This document shows, in pieces, positions 1 through 6,562 of a stretch of DNA of 18,045 bases. Every line of letters begins with the position of its first letter. The stretch's first letter is position 1. The notes under the pieces are model-generated. The model worked only from the letters and a program-made list of their open reading frames with translations, made no database searches and was not told the origin of the DNA. Source of the DNA: Verrucomicrobiales bacterium (lineage in GTDB: Bacteria > Verrucomicrobiota > Verrucomicrobiae > Limisphaerales > UBA9464); NCBI GenBank assembly GCA_005789375.1, contig SXXZ01000079.1, forward strand, positions 1 through 18,045, written 5' to 3'. A program made the translations under genes and the position numbers.

Positions 1-1338
1 AGCCCCGATTTCGGCCCCGATCATCCGGAGGTCATCAAATGGTCCTTGCAAATCGCCAAGCTGGATGAGCAGTTGGACGCGACAGTCCAGGGTATCCTCA
101 GCGGCATGCGCTCCACTCTGGAGGCCGAGAAGGCAGCGATGGAAAATCAGAAGACCTACCTCCAGGAAACCATCGAAAAGAATTCTCAGGACACCCAACG
201 GTTCCGGCCTTACATCGTTCAGCGCAACGAGTTTGAGAGCGCCCGGCGCATTCGCGACGGCATTAAGATTCGTGTCGCGCAAGAAGACATCGACCGAGAT
301 CTCAGCAGCACCTCGTCCGTTGAGACCATCAACGAAGCCCTTCCCGGCACCAACCCAGTTCGGCCGAAGAAGGCGGTTAACATCACCATCGGCGTGGTCT
401 TCGGTTTGATTCTTGGCATTGGTCTGGCCTTCTTCATCGAATACCTCGACACATCGGTGAAGACCATCGATGACGTGGAGCAAGCGTTGCAGGCGCCGGT
501 GCTCGGGGTAATTCCTCAGAATGTTGGAGCCCTTATGTCTGAGGGAGCTGATAGCCCGCATGCTGAGGCTTATCGAGTCCTGCGGACCAATATCCTGTTC
601 TCCCGTAAAGACACCAATTGGCGAACGATGACTGTCGTCTCCGGCGGAGCCGGCGAGGGCAAGTCTACCACCATCTTCAACCTGGCGACTGTCTTTGCTC
701 AAAACGGCAATCGAGTGCTCATCGTAGACTCCGATCTTCGCCGTCCCAGCCTCCACAAGATTCTCAATGTTGCCAACAATTTGGGGTTGACCAACTACCT
801 GCTGAAGCAGAACCGCCTCGAAGAAGTAATTCAGACGACGCCGGTCCCGTCTCTGGACTTTATGCCCTCGGGGCGTCTGCCGAGCAGCTCCATCGGTATC
901 CTCAATTCAGCGGCCATGAAGGAGTTCATCGCCGAGGCCAAGAGTCGGTACGACTTCGTGTTTTTCGATTCACCGCCGATCATGGGCGTCAGTGACGCTT
1001 CCATTTTGGCCAGTGAAGTGGACATGGCCGTGTTGGTGGTCCAGTACCGCAAGTACCCGCAGCAAATGACCCTCCGCGCCAAGCAGATGGTCGAGAAGGT
1101 CGGTGGCCACCTCTTGGGTGTTGTGTTGAATAATATCAACATCAGCCAGGACAGCTACTACTACTACTACAGCGGATACTACTACGATTACTATTCTAAG
1201 AGCGAAGACAGTAAGCCAGAGGGTGAGCGGAAGTTGTCCAAGAAGAAGAAGGCCGATGCCAAGCCGGCCGAGATAGCCGTTGTCGGCTCAGAGTCCAAGG
1301 CTTCTGAAATAAAGCCCGGTAAGGAGACCAAGTATTGA
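1..1338 (+). CDS. Wzc-like polysaccharide co-polymerase / tyrosine autokinase, 5'-truncated by window
   Basis: The reading frame is open from base 1, so the true start lies upstream; 445 residues are visible. They run from the end of a coiled periplasmic region (FGPDHPEV, typical of this family) through a membrane segment at about fragment residues 126-149 to a cytoplasmic BY-kinase domain. That domain has Walker A SGGAGEGKSTT (from residue 214), Walker A' VLIVDSDLRRP (239 onward, Asp243 and Asp245) and Walker B FVFFDSPP (Asp323). A tyrosine cluster, ten Tyr within residues 386-398, is the expected autophosphorylation site. Known role of the family: controlling chain length and export of capsule or exopolysaccharide through cyclic autophosphorylation. 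The Wza-like exporter follows immediately with a start/stop overlap, which supports this role. Odd point: the cluster is not at the extreme C terminus but is followed by about 47 Lys/Glu-rich residues. Family assignment is firm; the polymer is unknown. Confidence 0.93.
   Translation, partial: SPDFGPDHPEVIKWSLQIAKLDEQLDATVQGILSGMRSTLEAEKAAMENQKTYLQETIEKNSQDTQRFRPYIVQRNEFESARRIRDGIKIRVAQEDIDRDLSSTSSVETINEALPGTNPVRPKKAVNITIGVVFGLILGIGLAFFIEYLDTSVKTIDDVEQALQAPVLGVIPQNVGALMSEGADSPHAEAYRVLRTNILFSRKDTNWRTMTVVSGGAGEGKSTTIFNLATVFAQNGNRVLIVDSDLRRPSLHKILNVANNLGLTNYLLKQNRLEEVIQTTPVPSLDFMPSGRLPSSSIGILNSAAMKEFIAEAKSRYDFVFFDSPPIMGVSDASILASEVDMAVLVVQYRKYPQQMTLRAKQMVEKVGGHLLGVVLNNINISQDSYYYYYSGYYYDYYSKSEDSKPEGERKLSKKKKADAKPAEIAVVGSESKASEIKPGKETKY
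1321..1326 (+). promoter_or_regulatory. Shine-Dalgarno AAGGAG selecting a TTG start
   Basis: AAGGAG lies 8 nt before the TTG at 1335. That TTG overlaps the kinase stop codon as TTGA. The ATGs at 1380 and 1383 in the same frame have no comparable site, so this motif decides the start of the export lipoprotein. Confidence 0.7.
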
Positions 1339-2021
1339 GCCGCTGTCCGGATGCCTATAGACTCCGCGAACTTATCAACATGATGCTTCGATTCGGTCAA
1401 AACGGGATGTGTGCGTTGGTGCTGCTGATGGCCGTTCTCTGGGGCGGTTGCCAGACGGGCACCGGACAAGCCACTCCTCAGACTGCCACTGCGGCAACAG
1501 CCCCCGCTGTCCCTGCAACGGGCGCCAACGGCGGGTTCAGCATCGACCGCATCGCTGTGGGCGATGTGATCCGCGTGATGTATGAAGCCTCGGTGCCCAT
1601 CGCCCCGACCGAGATCCAGGTACCGGAAACCGGGTTAGTTACTATCCACATGGGCGAGCAGGTGCAAGTGGCCGGGAAGATGGCGGCCGATGTCTCCAAG
1701 GACATCCGCGACCTGTTCACCGTCAAGAAACAGATGTACAAGCGCCTCTCGGTGAACGTTCAAGTGCTAGGTCGCACGGTCTCCGTGGGCGGAGAGGTAC
1801 GGACGACCGGTTCCTTTCCCTTTGAAGGCGGAATGACGGTGCTCAAAGCCATCAACCGTGCCGGTGGTTTCACCGAGTACGCCAATCGTCGTGAGGTTCG
1901 CGTCACCCGCGTGAACGGCCAGCAAGTCACTGTGGACTGCAAGGCGGCGATGAAGAAGCCGGAATTAGATGTCCCCTTGTACCCGGGAGACCGCATCGAA
2001 GTGGTCCGTAGCATCCTCTGA
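1335..2021 (+). CDS. Wza-like polysaccharide export lipoprotein (Poly_export/SLBB)
   Basis: This 228-residue protein should be an outer-membrane or periplasmic polysaccharide export protein working with the upstream kinase. It has a polar N-region of about 24 residues, a hydrophobic stretch (CALVLLMAVLWGG) and Cys39, which fits a relaxed lipobox with Trp at -3. A Poly_export domain follows (FSIDRIAVGDVIRVMY, about residues 72-150), then an SLBB-type beta-grasp domain (VGGEVRTTGSFPFEGGMTVLKAINRAGGF, here split as VGGEVRTTGSFPFEGG and MTVLKAINRAGGF), ending with PGDRIEVV. It is shorter than E. coli Wza (about 380 aa), so it probably lacks the extra SLBB copy and the outer-membrane helix, as many non-proteobacterial versions do. 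I chose the TTG start because of the strong Shine-Dalgarno and the TTGA overlap with the kinase stop; an ATG at 1380 would give a shorter N-region. Confidence 0.88.
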   Translation: MSRCPDAYRLRELINMMLRFGQNGMCALVLLMAVLWGGCQTGTGQATPQTATAATAPAVPATGANGGFSIDRIAVGDVIRVMYEASVPIAPTEIQVPETGLVTIHMGEQVQVAGKMAADVSKDIRDLFTVKKQMYKRLSVNVQVLGRTVSVGGEVRTTGSFPFEGGMTVLKAINRAGGFTEYANRREVRVTRVNGQQVTVDCKAAMKKPELDVPLYPGDRIEVVRSIL

Positions 2022-2117
2022 TCTTCGAATTCCGGTTCGCCAGTAGGAGACGGTGAGGAAAAGCGGGCTCAGGAAATCAGGCTGGAACCCTTCCGCGGCG
2101 CGCAGCATCCTTTTCAG

Positions 2118-2495
2118 ATGTTCGAGCTGCGTCTCCTTGGCTCTCCGGGCCATTCCTGGAGCGGCGATGTTTTAACCATTGGTCGGGATCCCTCAAATGG
2201 TTGGGTGTTGGCCTCCTCGGGAGTATGGCCCCGACACGCCGAGATTCAGCGGGGGCCCGATGGGCGCCTGACGATTCGCAGTCTCGGTGACGCGGTGGTG
2301 GCCATCAACGGAGTTCCAATCCGCGAATCCATCTTGCGGTGGGGTGATGCCGTTTCGCTCGGCGCGACCAGCGCTCGGTTTCATTTGGCTGCACCCACTC
2401 AGCGGGGTTTGTCCGGCTGGGAACGAACCCTTTGGATCACCTTGGGTCTTAGCTGGGTAGCTCAGGCCGGTCTTCTGGTGTGGTTGCAAAGCTGA
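2118..2495 (+). CDS. small FHA-domain protein with C-terminal membrane anchor
   Basis: The 125-residue product is nearly all one forkhead-associated domain: a start strand FELRLLG, the motif IGRDPSNGWVL (residues 21-31), HAEI (40-43) and the closing NG turn VAINGVPI (Asn64). A hydrophobic helix at about 104-124 (LWITLGLSWVAQAGLLVWL) ends the protein, so it looks tail-anchored with the FHA domain in the cytoplasm. FHA domains bind phosphothreonine, but here the usual S-R-x-H of the recognition loop reads W-P-R-H (Trp37, Pro38), so the key Ser and Arg are missing and classical binding is doubtful. It lies 96 bp after the export gene on the same strand; a shared transcript is possible but no Shine-Dalgarno is obvious before the ATG. 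The length and start match an FHA domain well. Confidence 0.78.
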   Translation: MFELRLLGSPGHSWSGDVLTIGRDPSNGWVLASSGVWPRHAEIQRGPDGRLTIRSLGDAVVAINGVPIRESILRWGDAVSLGATSARFHLAAPTQRGLSGWERTLWITLGLSWVAQAGLLVWLQS

Positions 2496-2538
2496 TAGCG
2501 GCCGGTTGGGACCTCGGCCCCAGATCACGTCCCGAGCC

Positions 2539-2586
2539 AAGGTCCAAACCAAAGCCTAAAACAAAGCCTAAAACGAAGCCCAAAAT
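2539..2586 (+). repeat. tandem 12-mer, about four units
   Basis: Two identical units AAAGCCTAAAAC (2551-2562 and 2563-2574) are flanked by a variant after them (GAAGCCCAAAAT, 2575-2586) and a more divergent one before (AAGGTCCAAACC, 2539-2550). The array is in the gene-free stretch after the FHA gene. No function is evident. Confidence 0.75.
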
Positions 2587-2607
2587 CCCGCGGGATTCTT
2601 GGGTTTT
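2579..2607 (+). terminator. candidate intrinsic terminator after the FHA gene
   Basis: CCCAA (2579-2583) pairs with TTGGG (2599-2603) around the perfect 14-nt palindrome AATCCCGCGGGATT (2584-2597), with one bulged C at 2598. The stem is followed by TTTT (2604-2607) and then C residues. The stem is strong but the T tract is short, so this is a moderate candidate for ending the exporter/FHA transcript. Confidence 0.4.
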
Positions 2608-2679
2608 CCCTGGTGTTTTGGGGTCAAATCTCAGTTGAGATATGTGGGATGATTGGGGCTGGGGCTGTTGTTTTGAAAG

Positions 2680-2881
2680 CCCCAACGGGGCGCGGCATAC
2701 CAGCCCAGGGTGCAATCCTCGGAAGAGAGGTTCCCAAGTTTTGGTGTTCTGAAGGAACGCGGCCTATTCCGGAAAGCCAAGACCGCACGGCTGTTATGCG
2801 GCGTTCCTTCAGAACGCGCCGATTCCATCGGGTTATACCCAGGGATGAACTCTGGTTTGGTATGTGCGGTTCCGTTGGGGC
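2680..2881. repeat. imperfect palindromic interspersed-type element
   Basis: The ends are perfect inverted repeats: GCCCCAACGG (2680-2689) and CCGTTGGGGC (2872-2881). Further in, CATACCA (2696-2702) is mirrored by TGGTATG (2857-2863), and CCCAGGG-like tracts occur on both sides, so roughly the outer 45 bp of each arm can pair with interruptions. A perfect 15-bp inverted repeat occupies the centre. The open frames across it are short and low-complexity, and no transposase is present. It sits between the convergent FHA and ferritin-like genes. The layout resembles the short non-coding palindromes scattered in genomes of this superphylum; whether other copies exist cannot be seen from one window. 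Confidence 0.6.
2746..2815. repeat. perfect 15-bp inverted repeat, 40-nt loop
   Basis: GTTCTGAAGGAACGC (2746-2760) is the exact reverse complement of GCGTTCCTTCAGAAC (2801-2815). A smaller pairing, CCGCA (2783-2787) with TGCGG (2797-2801), overlaps the inner edge of the right arm. It forms the core of the larger palindromic element and could act as a bidirectional terminator between the convergent genes. Confidence 0.8.
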
Positions 2882-2910
2882 AGAGGATAGTGTTCCGTAT
2901 CAGGACGGGT

Positions 2911-4380
2911 TTAGCCCGAGGCCAAAGCCAAGTCTCTCAAGTCAGCTCGGATGGACTCATAACTCACGGCGAACTTGGCGGCGGTCGGGTCGGGGGTCTT
3001 TCCGTGGCGTTCGCAATATTGGGTGTAGGCACCGGTCCACCAATTGGAATGCTGAGTGTATCCCTCTGAACGCCACCGTTCCCAGTTCATCAGGACCTTG
3101 CTCCAGCAAGCGTCCCCATAAGCCACGGCCTCGTGCGGCGAGGGCATGTCGGAGACGTACCAGTCCCGGCCGACTCGGGCATGCAGCACTTCATCGGCCC
3201 AGTCAAAATCCTGAAAGGTGGCCGCTAGTGGGCTCCCCGACATAATGGCGGTTTCCCATTCGTGTCGTTTACCGGTCTTGGGCATGAGTCCCTGTTCGAT
3301 GAAGTAGAGTACGGCATGCCGCTCCTTCGGAGTGAGCTGGGTGTTTAACCCGAGGGACCAAGTGAAATTCACGGCCACCTGCTTGGGCCAATCGATACCG
3401 GCACTGGTGAAGCCCACCTCGCCCATCATCGCATGGCGCGCTTCATCCCAGAGTTGGCGGCTCATATCTCGATAGTAGCCCCAGGGTTTGTCCGGTGTTT
3501 GAGTGATGATGCTGGCCATCATCTCTGGCACGTCGATTTCTCGCAGCCGCTTGTAGTACATCATCAGCACCTTGGCCTCGGCCGGTTGCTTTGGATCGTA
3601 AAGAAATACCTCTGCATTGACTCCCATGTTGTAGGGATCAGGGAAGCGTTCATCCCGTTGAGGCCGTGGATCATACTGCCAGGGCTGCGCGGAATGCAGG
3701 CGCGCCGGCAAGGCCGCATCCGCACCAGCTGTCGAGGTGCCATCTAAACCGCTGGCTGCTGCAATGGCTTGTCTCAGGAGGCTCAATGCAGGCTGCACGG
3801 CAGCTCGGTCGTCGCCGGAGACTAGGCTGGAGATGGCCTTGCGGCCGTATTGATGCAGAGCCTCCAGATCGAGCTGGGCGATGCGCAGGAGGCGCACGGT
3901 GGGTTGATCGGCCAGGGGGTGGGCATTGGCCACGTGGTCCGCCATCGTGCCCAACAACGCAGGCAAGACGATCTCGTACAATCCGAGGAGCAGCAGGTCG
4001 CGGGGGGCCGCCTGCAGTTCGTCGAACACCAGGGCCAAGCCTTCATGTGGAACTTTATCCAAGCCGAGTGGGGGTTCGCGCATTTCACCGACCCGAGCCC
4101 GAAGCGCACTGACCTGTTCGGCACAAAGCCACGCCTGATGGCTCCAGGCCATTTTGAGTTCGTAGATCGGCTCAGCGGTAATTCGCGCCGTCAGGATGCC
4201 GTGGATGCGGCGCAGGACGTAGTGGTGACGTTTGAGCCGCCGCACACTCTGATCGACGGACAACCCGGGGCGTTCAGCGTCAACGAAGGAGCAAAGACCG
4301 GCCAAGGGTGGCAGGTTTCGGTGCGTCTGATAGCTGGCTGTGAACGAGCTTTGAGGAAAAAGATCGATGGGCGCATTCAT
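2911..4380 (-). CDS. uncharacterised di-iron ferritin-like protein, two helical bundles
   Basis: I do not recognise a named family for this 489-residue protein. It is soluble, helical and has no signal peptide. The second half carries the spacing of a ferritin-like di-iron site: Glu286, then E-x-x-H (Glu313/His316, DEARHAMMGE), then Glu362 as likely helix-3 ligand, then E-x-x-H (Glu397/His400, DEVLHARVGR). The first half is also helical with one E-x-x-H (Glu173/His176, LEALHQYG) and looks like a second, partly degenerate bundle. A linker at about 210-250 is Pro/Asp-rich, and the C-terminal 80 residues are rich in Trp and Tyr. Related folds act as oxygenases, oxidases or iron stores; the site suggests an oxygen-activating or metal-binding enzyme, but no substrate can be assigned. 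The ATG has AGGA 5 nt upstream. It lies 86 bp after recJ on the same strand, so co-transcription is possible. Confidence 0.72.
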   Translation of the reverse strand: MNAPIDLFPQSSFTASYQTHRNLPPLAGLCSFVDAERPGLSVDQSVRRLKRHHYVLRRIHGILTARITAEPIYELKMAWSHQAWLCAEQVSALRARVGEMREPPLGLDKVPHEGLALVFDELQAAPRDLLLLGLYEIVLPALLGTMADHVANAHPLADQPTVRLLRIAQLDLEALHQYGRKAISSLVSGDDRAAVQPALSLLRQAIAAASGLDGTSTAGADAALPARLHSAQPWQYDPRPQRDERFPDPYNMGVNAEVFLYDPKQPAEAKVLMMYYKRLREIDVPEMMASIITQTPDKPWGYYRDMSRQLWDEARHAMMGEVGFTSAGIDWPKQVAVNFTWSLGLNTQLTPKERHAVLYFIEQGLMPKTGKRHEWETAIMSGSPLAATFQDFDWADEVLHARVGRDWYVSDMPSPHEAVAYGDACWSKVLMNWERWRSEGYTQHSNWWTGAYTQYCERHGKTPDPTAAKFAVSYESIRADLRDLALASG

Positions 4381-4466
4381 GGCTTTCCTGAGGTTCCAGA
4401 GAGGTAAGTCCGGCAGAGGGATGTGGCAATGATCCGGTTAAATGATCAGAGGGATGGGAGCTGGCC

Positions 4467-6179
4467 TCAGGCCGGATCGGAGGGCTTCCAGTCGATGAGG
4501 CGCAGTTGTAGAAAGCGCCGTCCTCCGTAGTCGCCAGCCTCGGGGATGACGGCCAGGTCGAAACGACCTTCGGGAACCGGGCGATCGCCAGCCCCCCACC
4601 AGACGGTCTCGACGGGCGTGCCTCCGTCGGTCACCCAAAATTTCCAGTGCTGTTCTTTCAGGCGCTGCGGTGGGCGGGCATGGGTCAGGCCGCGGATGGC
4701 CAGTTGCACCACCGGGTTGCCCATTCCGAAGGGCTCCAAGCGCCGGAGGTCGGCCACCACCGGCAGGCTCAAGGATCGTAGCGCAATGGATGCATCGATG
4801 CGGACCTCGGGCTGAAGGTGCTCGGGGCGAAGTCGTTCCCGTGCCAGATCGTTGATGCGCTGGCGAAAGGCCTCCACTCGCGCTGGCTCGATGGAGAGTC
4901 CGGCGGCCATGGCATGCCCTCCGTGCTTCTCCAGCAAGTCGGAGCAATCGCGAAGAGCCCCCGCCAGGTCGAACCCGGAAACGCTCCGGCCGGATCCGCG
5001 CCAGAGGGTCCCATCACCGCCCAGAATCAGGGTTGGGCGGTGGAATTCACGCAGCACCCGGGAAGCGACAATTCCGACCACTCCGATGTGCCAGAAGGAA
5101 TCTCCCTCGACGATGACCAGATCGCGCAGAGGATCGAAGCGGCTCCGTACGCGTTCTCCAGCCTCTTGGGCGATACGTTTCTCGACCTCTTGGCGTTCGC
5201 GATTCTGCAAGTCGAGCACCTCGGCCAGACTTTGGGCTTCGGACTCACGGTCGCAGAGCAGCAGCCGCAGGGCATCTTCCGCGGTCTCTAGGCGTCCGGC
5301 GGCGTTGAGACGAGGTCCGAGTTGGAAGCCGACCTCATAGACTCCCATCGGGCTGCGTGTCCGCGAAACCCGCTTGAGCGCCTGTAATCCCAATCGCGAA
5401 GTGCTGTCGAGGCGCTCTAGTCCGGCGTGCACCAGAATGCGATTTTCGCCGATCAATGGAACGAGGTCTGCCACGGTGCCCAGTGCCACAAGGTCAAGCA
5501 ATGTCTTGAGGTTGTAGGTGTCAAACCCAGCTAGGCCCAATTCGCGCCCGTGCTTAACTAGGGCGTGTGCCAGCTTGAAGGCCAGGCCCGCTGAGCAGAA
5601 GGGGGCGATAGCCGCCTCCGGGGAACGCAATGGGTTAACCAGGGCTAGAGCCGGTGGCAACGGGTCGCTGAGCTGGTGATGGTCTAAAACTAGGACATCG
5701 ACTCCGCGACTGTTGAGCCAGCCGATTGCCTCCACCGCGGTTGAGCCGCAGTCGACGGCCAGCAGCAGGGAAGTGGGGTGACGGGCTAGGCAGTTTTCCA
5801 CGCCGGCCTGGCTCAGTCCATAGCCCTCGTCCCGGCGGTGGGGTAGGTACTGGGAACACTGCCATCCCAGTGTGGTAAAGACCTCTGTTAGGATGGCGGT
5901 CGAGGTCACTCCATCCACATCGTAGTCCCCGAAGATCACCAGTGATTCGTTTCGCTCTCGGGCGAGGAACAGCCGGTCGATCGCTAAACGGATGTCGGGA
6001 AGGACCATCGGGTCGGACAGGGATTTCAGGCGCGGGTCGAGGAAGGCATCGGCGGCCTCGGTGGTCACGATTCCTCGATTGACCAGGCAGGTGGCCACCA
6101 GGCCTGAGAGCCCTCGTTCTCGACGCAGGGCTTCGGTGCATTCGGGAGATGGGGTCGCCATGACCCAGCGGGAATTCAA
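4467..6179 (-). CDS. recJ: single-stranded-DNA-specific exonuclease RecJ
   Basis: RecJ degrades single-stranded DNA 5' to 3' in recombination, base-excision and mismatch repair. The 570-residue product matches the family length (577 in E. coli) and shows the DHH phosphoesterase motifs in order: GDYDVDG (residues 84-90), AVDCGS (141-146), DHH (166-168), GTVAD (234-238). The DHHA1 part follows, with HIGVVGIVASR (364-374), SGRSVSGFDL and GGHAMAAGL (420-428), and then the OB-fold C terminus ending WKPSDPA. The start is taken as the TTG at 6177-6179, because AGGAGGGG sits 9 nt upstream and the resulting N terminus (MNSRWVMATP) fits the family's W-x-x-x-P opening. A longer frame reaches an ATG at 6266, but its extra 29 residues are unlike RecJ and overlap the TerC remnant. 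The start overlaps that remnant's stop as TTGA. Confidence 0.95.
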   Translation of the reverse strand: MNSRWVMATPSPECTEALRRERGLSGLVATCLVNRGIVTTEAADAFLDPRLKSLSDPMVLPDIRLAIDRLFLARERNESLVIFGDYDVDGVTSTAILTEVFTTLGWQCSQYLPHRRDEGYGLSQAGVENCLARHPTSLLLAVDCGSTAVEAIGWLNSRGVDVLVLDHHQLSDPLPPALALVNPLRSPEAAIAPFCSAGLAFKLAHALVKHGRELGLAGFDTYNLKTLLDLVALGTVADLVPLIGENRILVHAGLERLDSTSRLGLQALKRVSRTRSPMGVYEVGFQLGPRLNAAGRLETAEDALRLLLCDRESEAQSLAEVLDLQNRERQEVEKRIAQEAGERVRSRFDPLRDLVIVEGDSFWHIGVVGIVASRVLREFHRPTLILGGDGTLWRGSGRSVSGFDLAGALRDCSDLLEKHGGHAMAAGLSIEPARVEAFRQRINDLARERLRPEHLQPEVRIDASIALRSLSLPVVADLRRLEPFGMGNPVVQLAIRGLTHARPPQRLKEQHWKFWVTDGGTPVETVWWGAGDRPVPEGRFDLAVIPEAGDYGGRRFLQLRLIDWKPSDPA

Positions 6180-6298
6180 GCGAACGAACCCCTCCTGCCC
6201 TGGCGATGGAACAGGCCAAGGTCCAGCGCTAATGCGCCAAGGACGAAGGTGCAGAAGCCTGCCCAATGCCCGATGGAGAGGTTCAAGATGGGAGCCAT
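6176..6298 (-). pseudogene. truncated TerC-family membrane protein, 40 codons
   Basis: A short frame begins at ATG 6298 and ends with TGA at 6176-6178. Its residues 12-32 (W-x-G-F-x-x-F, then FVLGALALDLGLFHR) match the first membrane helix and the hallmark LALDLGxFHR of TerC/Alx integral membrane proteins, a family tied to metal (Mn) homeostasis and tellurite resistance. Full TerC proteins have about 300 residues and several more helices, with acidic residues in the membrane; none of that follows in any minus-strand frame, which instead enters recJ. I read it as a remnant left after an internal deletion. It could instead be a surviving one-helix peptide, because its stop overlaps the recJ start (TTGA) and the recJ ribosome-binding site lies inside it. 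No Shine-Dalgarno is visible before its own ATG. Confidence 0.6.
6189..6196 (-). promoter_or_regulatory. strong Shine-Dalgarno AGGAGGGG deciding the recJ TTG start
   Basis: On the minus strand AGGAGGGG lies 9 nt before the TTG at 6179. It is one of the strongest ribosome-binding sites in the window and falls within the last codons of the TerC-like short frame. Confidence 0.72.
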
Positions 6299-6562
6299 GT
6301 TGGAGTCGCGACCCGAGAGAGTTGACTCAGACTCAGAAACGGCATCGATGCAAGTTTCCGACACGGCGCATCTCAAGTACTCGTGGGGCCGCGGGACCGA
6401 TCCTGCGCGCGCAGGGAACGTTGGGACAGGAGGAGCCTTCGCGCTTGTGCGCGAGGGAAATTAAGGGTGTCGACGTTCCAGTGCTTGCTCCGGCTCAGTC
6501 CCGCTGCCTTGTGGGCGAGGTGGTGGTGGGCTTTGGTAAATGAGGGGTTGCGGTCTCGAGGA
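6299..6562. other. divergent intergenic region, no gene seen
   Basis: This stretch separates the leftward TerC remnant/recJ transcript from the rightward metal-efflux locus, so promoters for both are expected. I see a TTGACT (6322-6327) and a short direct repeat GACTCAGACTCAG (6324-6336), but no convincing -10 at the right distance. Frames crossing it have no recognisable protein features. Confidence 0.4.

Noticed and set aside
2613..3245. 210-codon plus-strand frame crossing the intergenic palindrome
   Set aside because: It runs through the palindromic element and the 3' part of the ferritin-like gene, with an Arg/Ser/Pro-rich product and no domain features.
3850..4407. 185-codon plus-strand frame antisense to the ferritin-like gene
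   Set aside because: It mirrors a better-supported minus-strand gene with clear motifs.
6180..6266. 29-codon N-terminal extension of RecJ to the ATG at 6266
   Set aside because: The extension does not look like RecJ, overlaps the TerC-like frame, and lacks the strong ribosome-binding site that marks the TTG at 6179.
6322..6350. TTGACT as a -35 box for the efflux locus
   Set aside because: At 16-18 nt downstream there is no acceptable -10 hexamer, so a promoter cannot be supported.
5992..6543. 183-codon plus-strand frame over the recJ start and intergenic region
   Set aside because: Arg/Ser-rich composition typical of antisense frames in GC-rich DNA; no recognisable motif.
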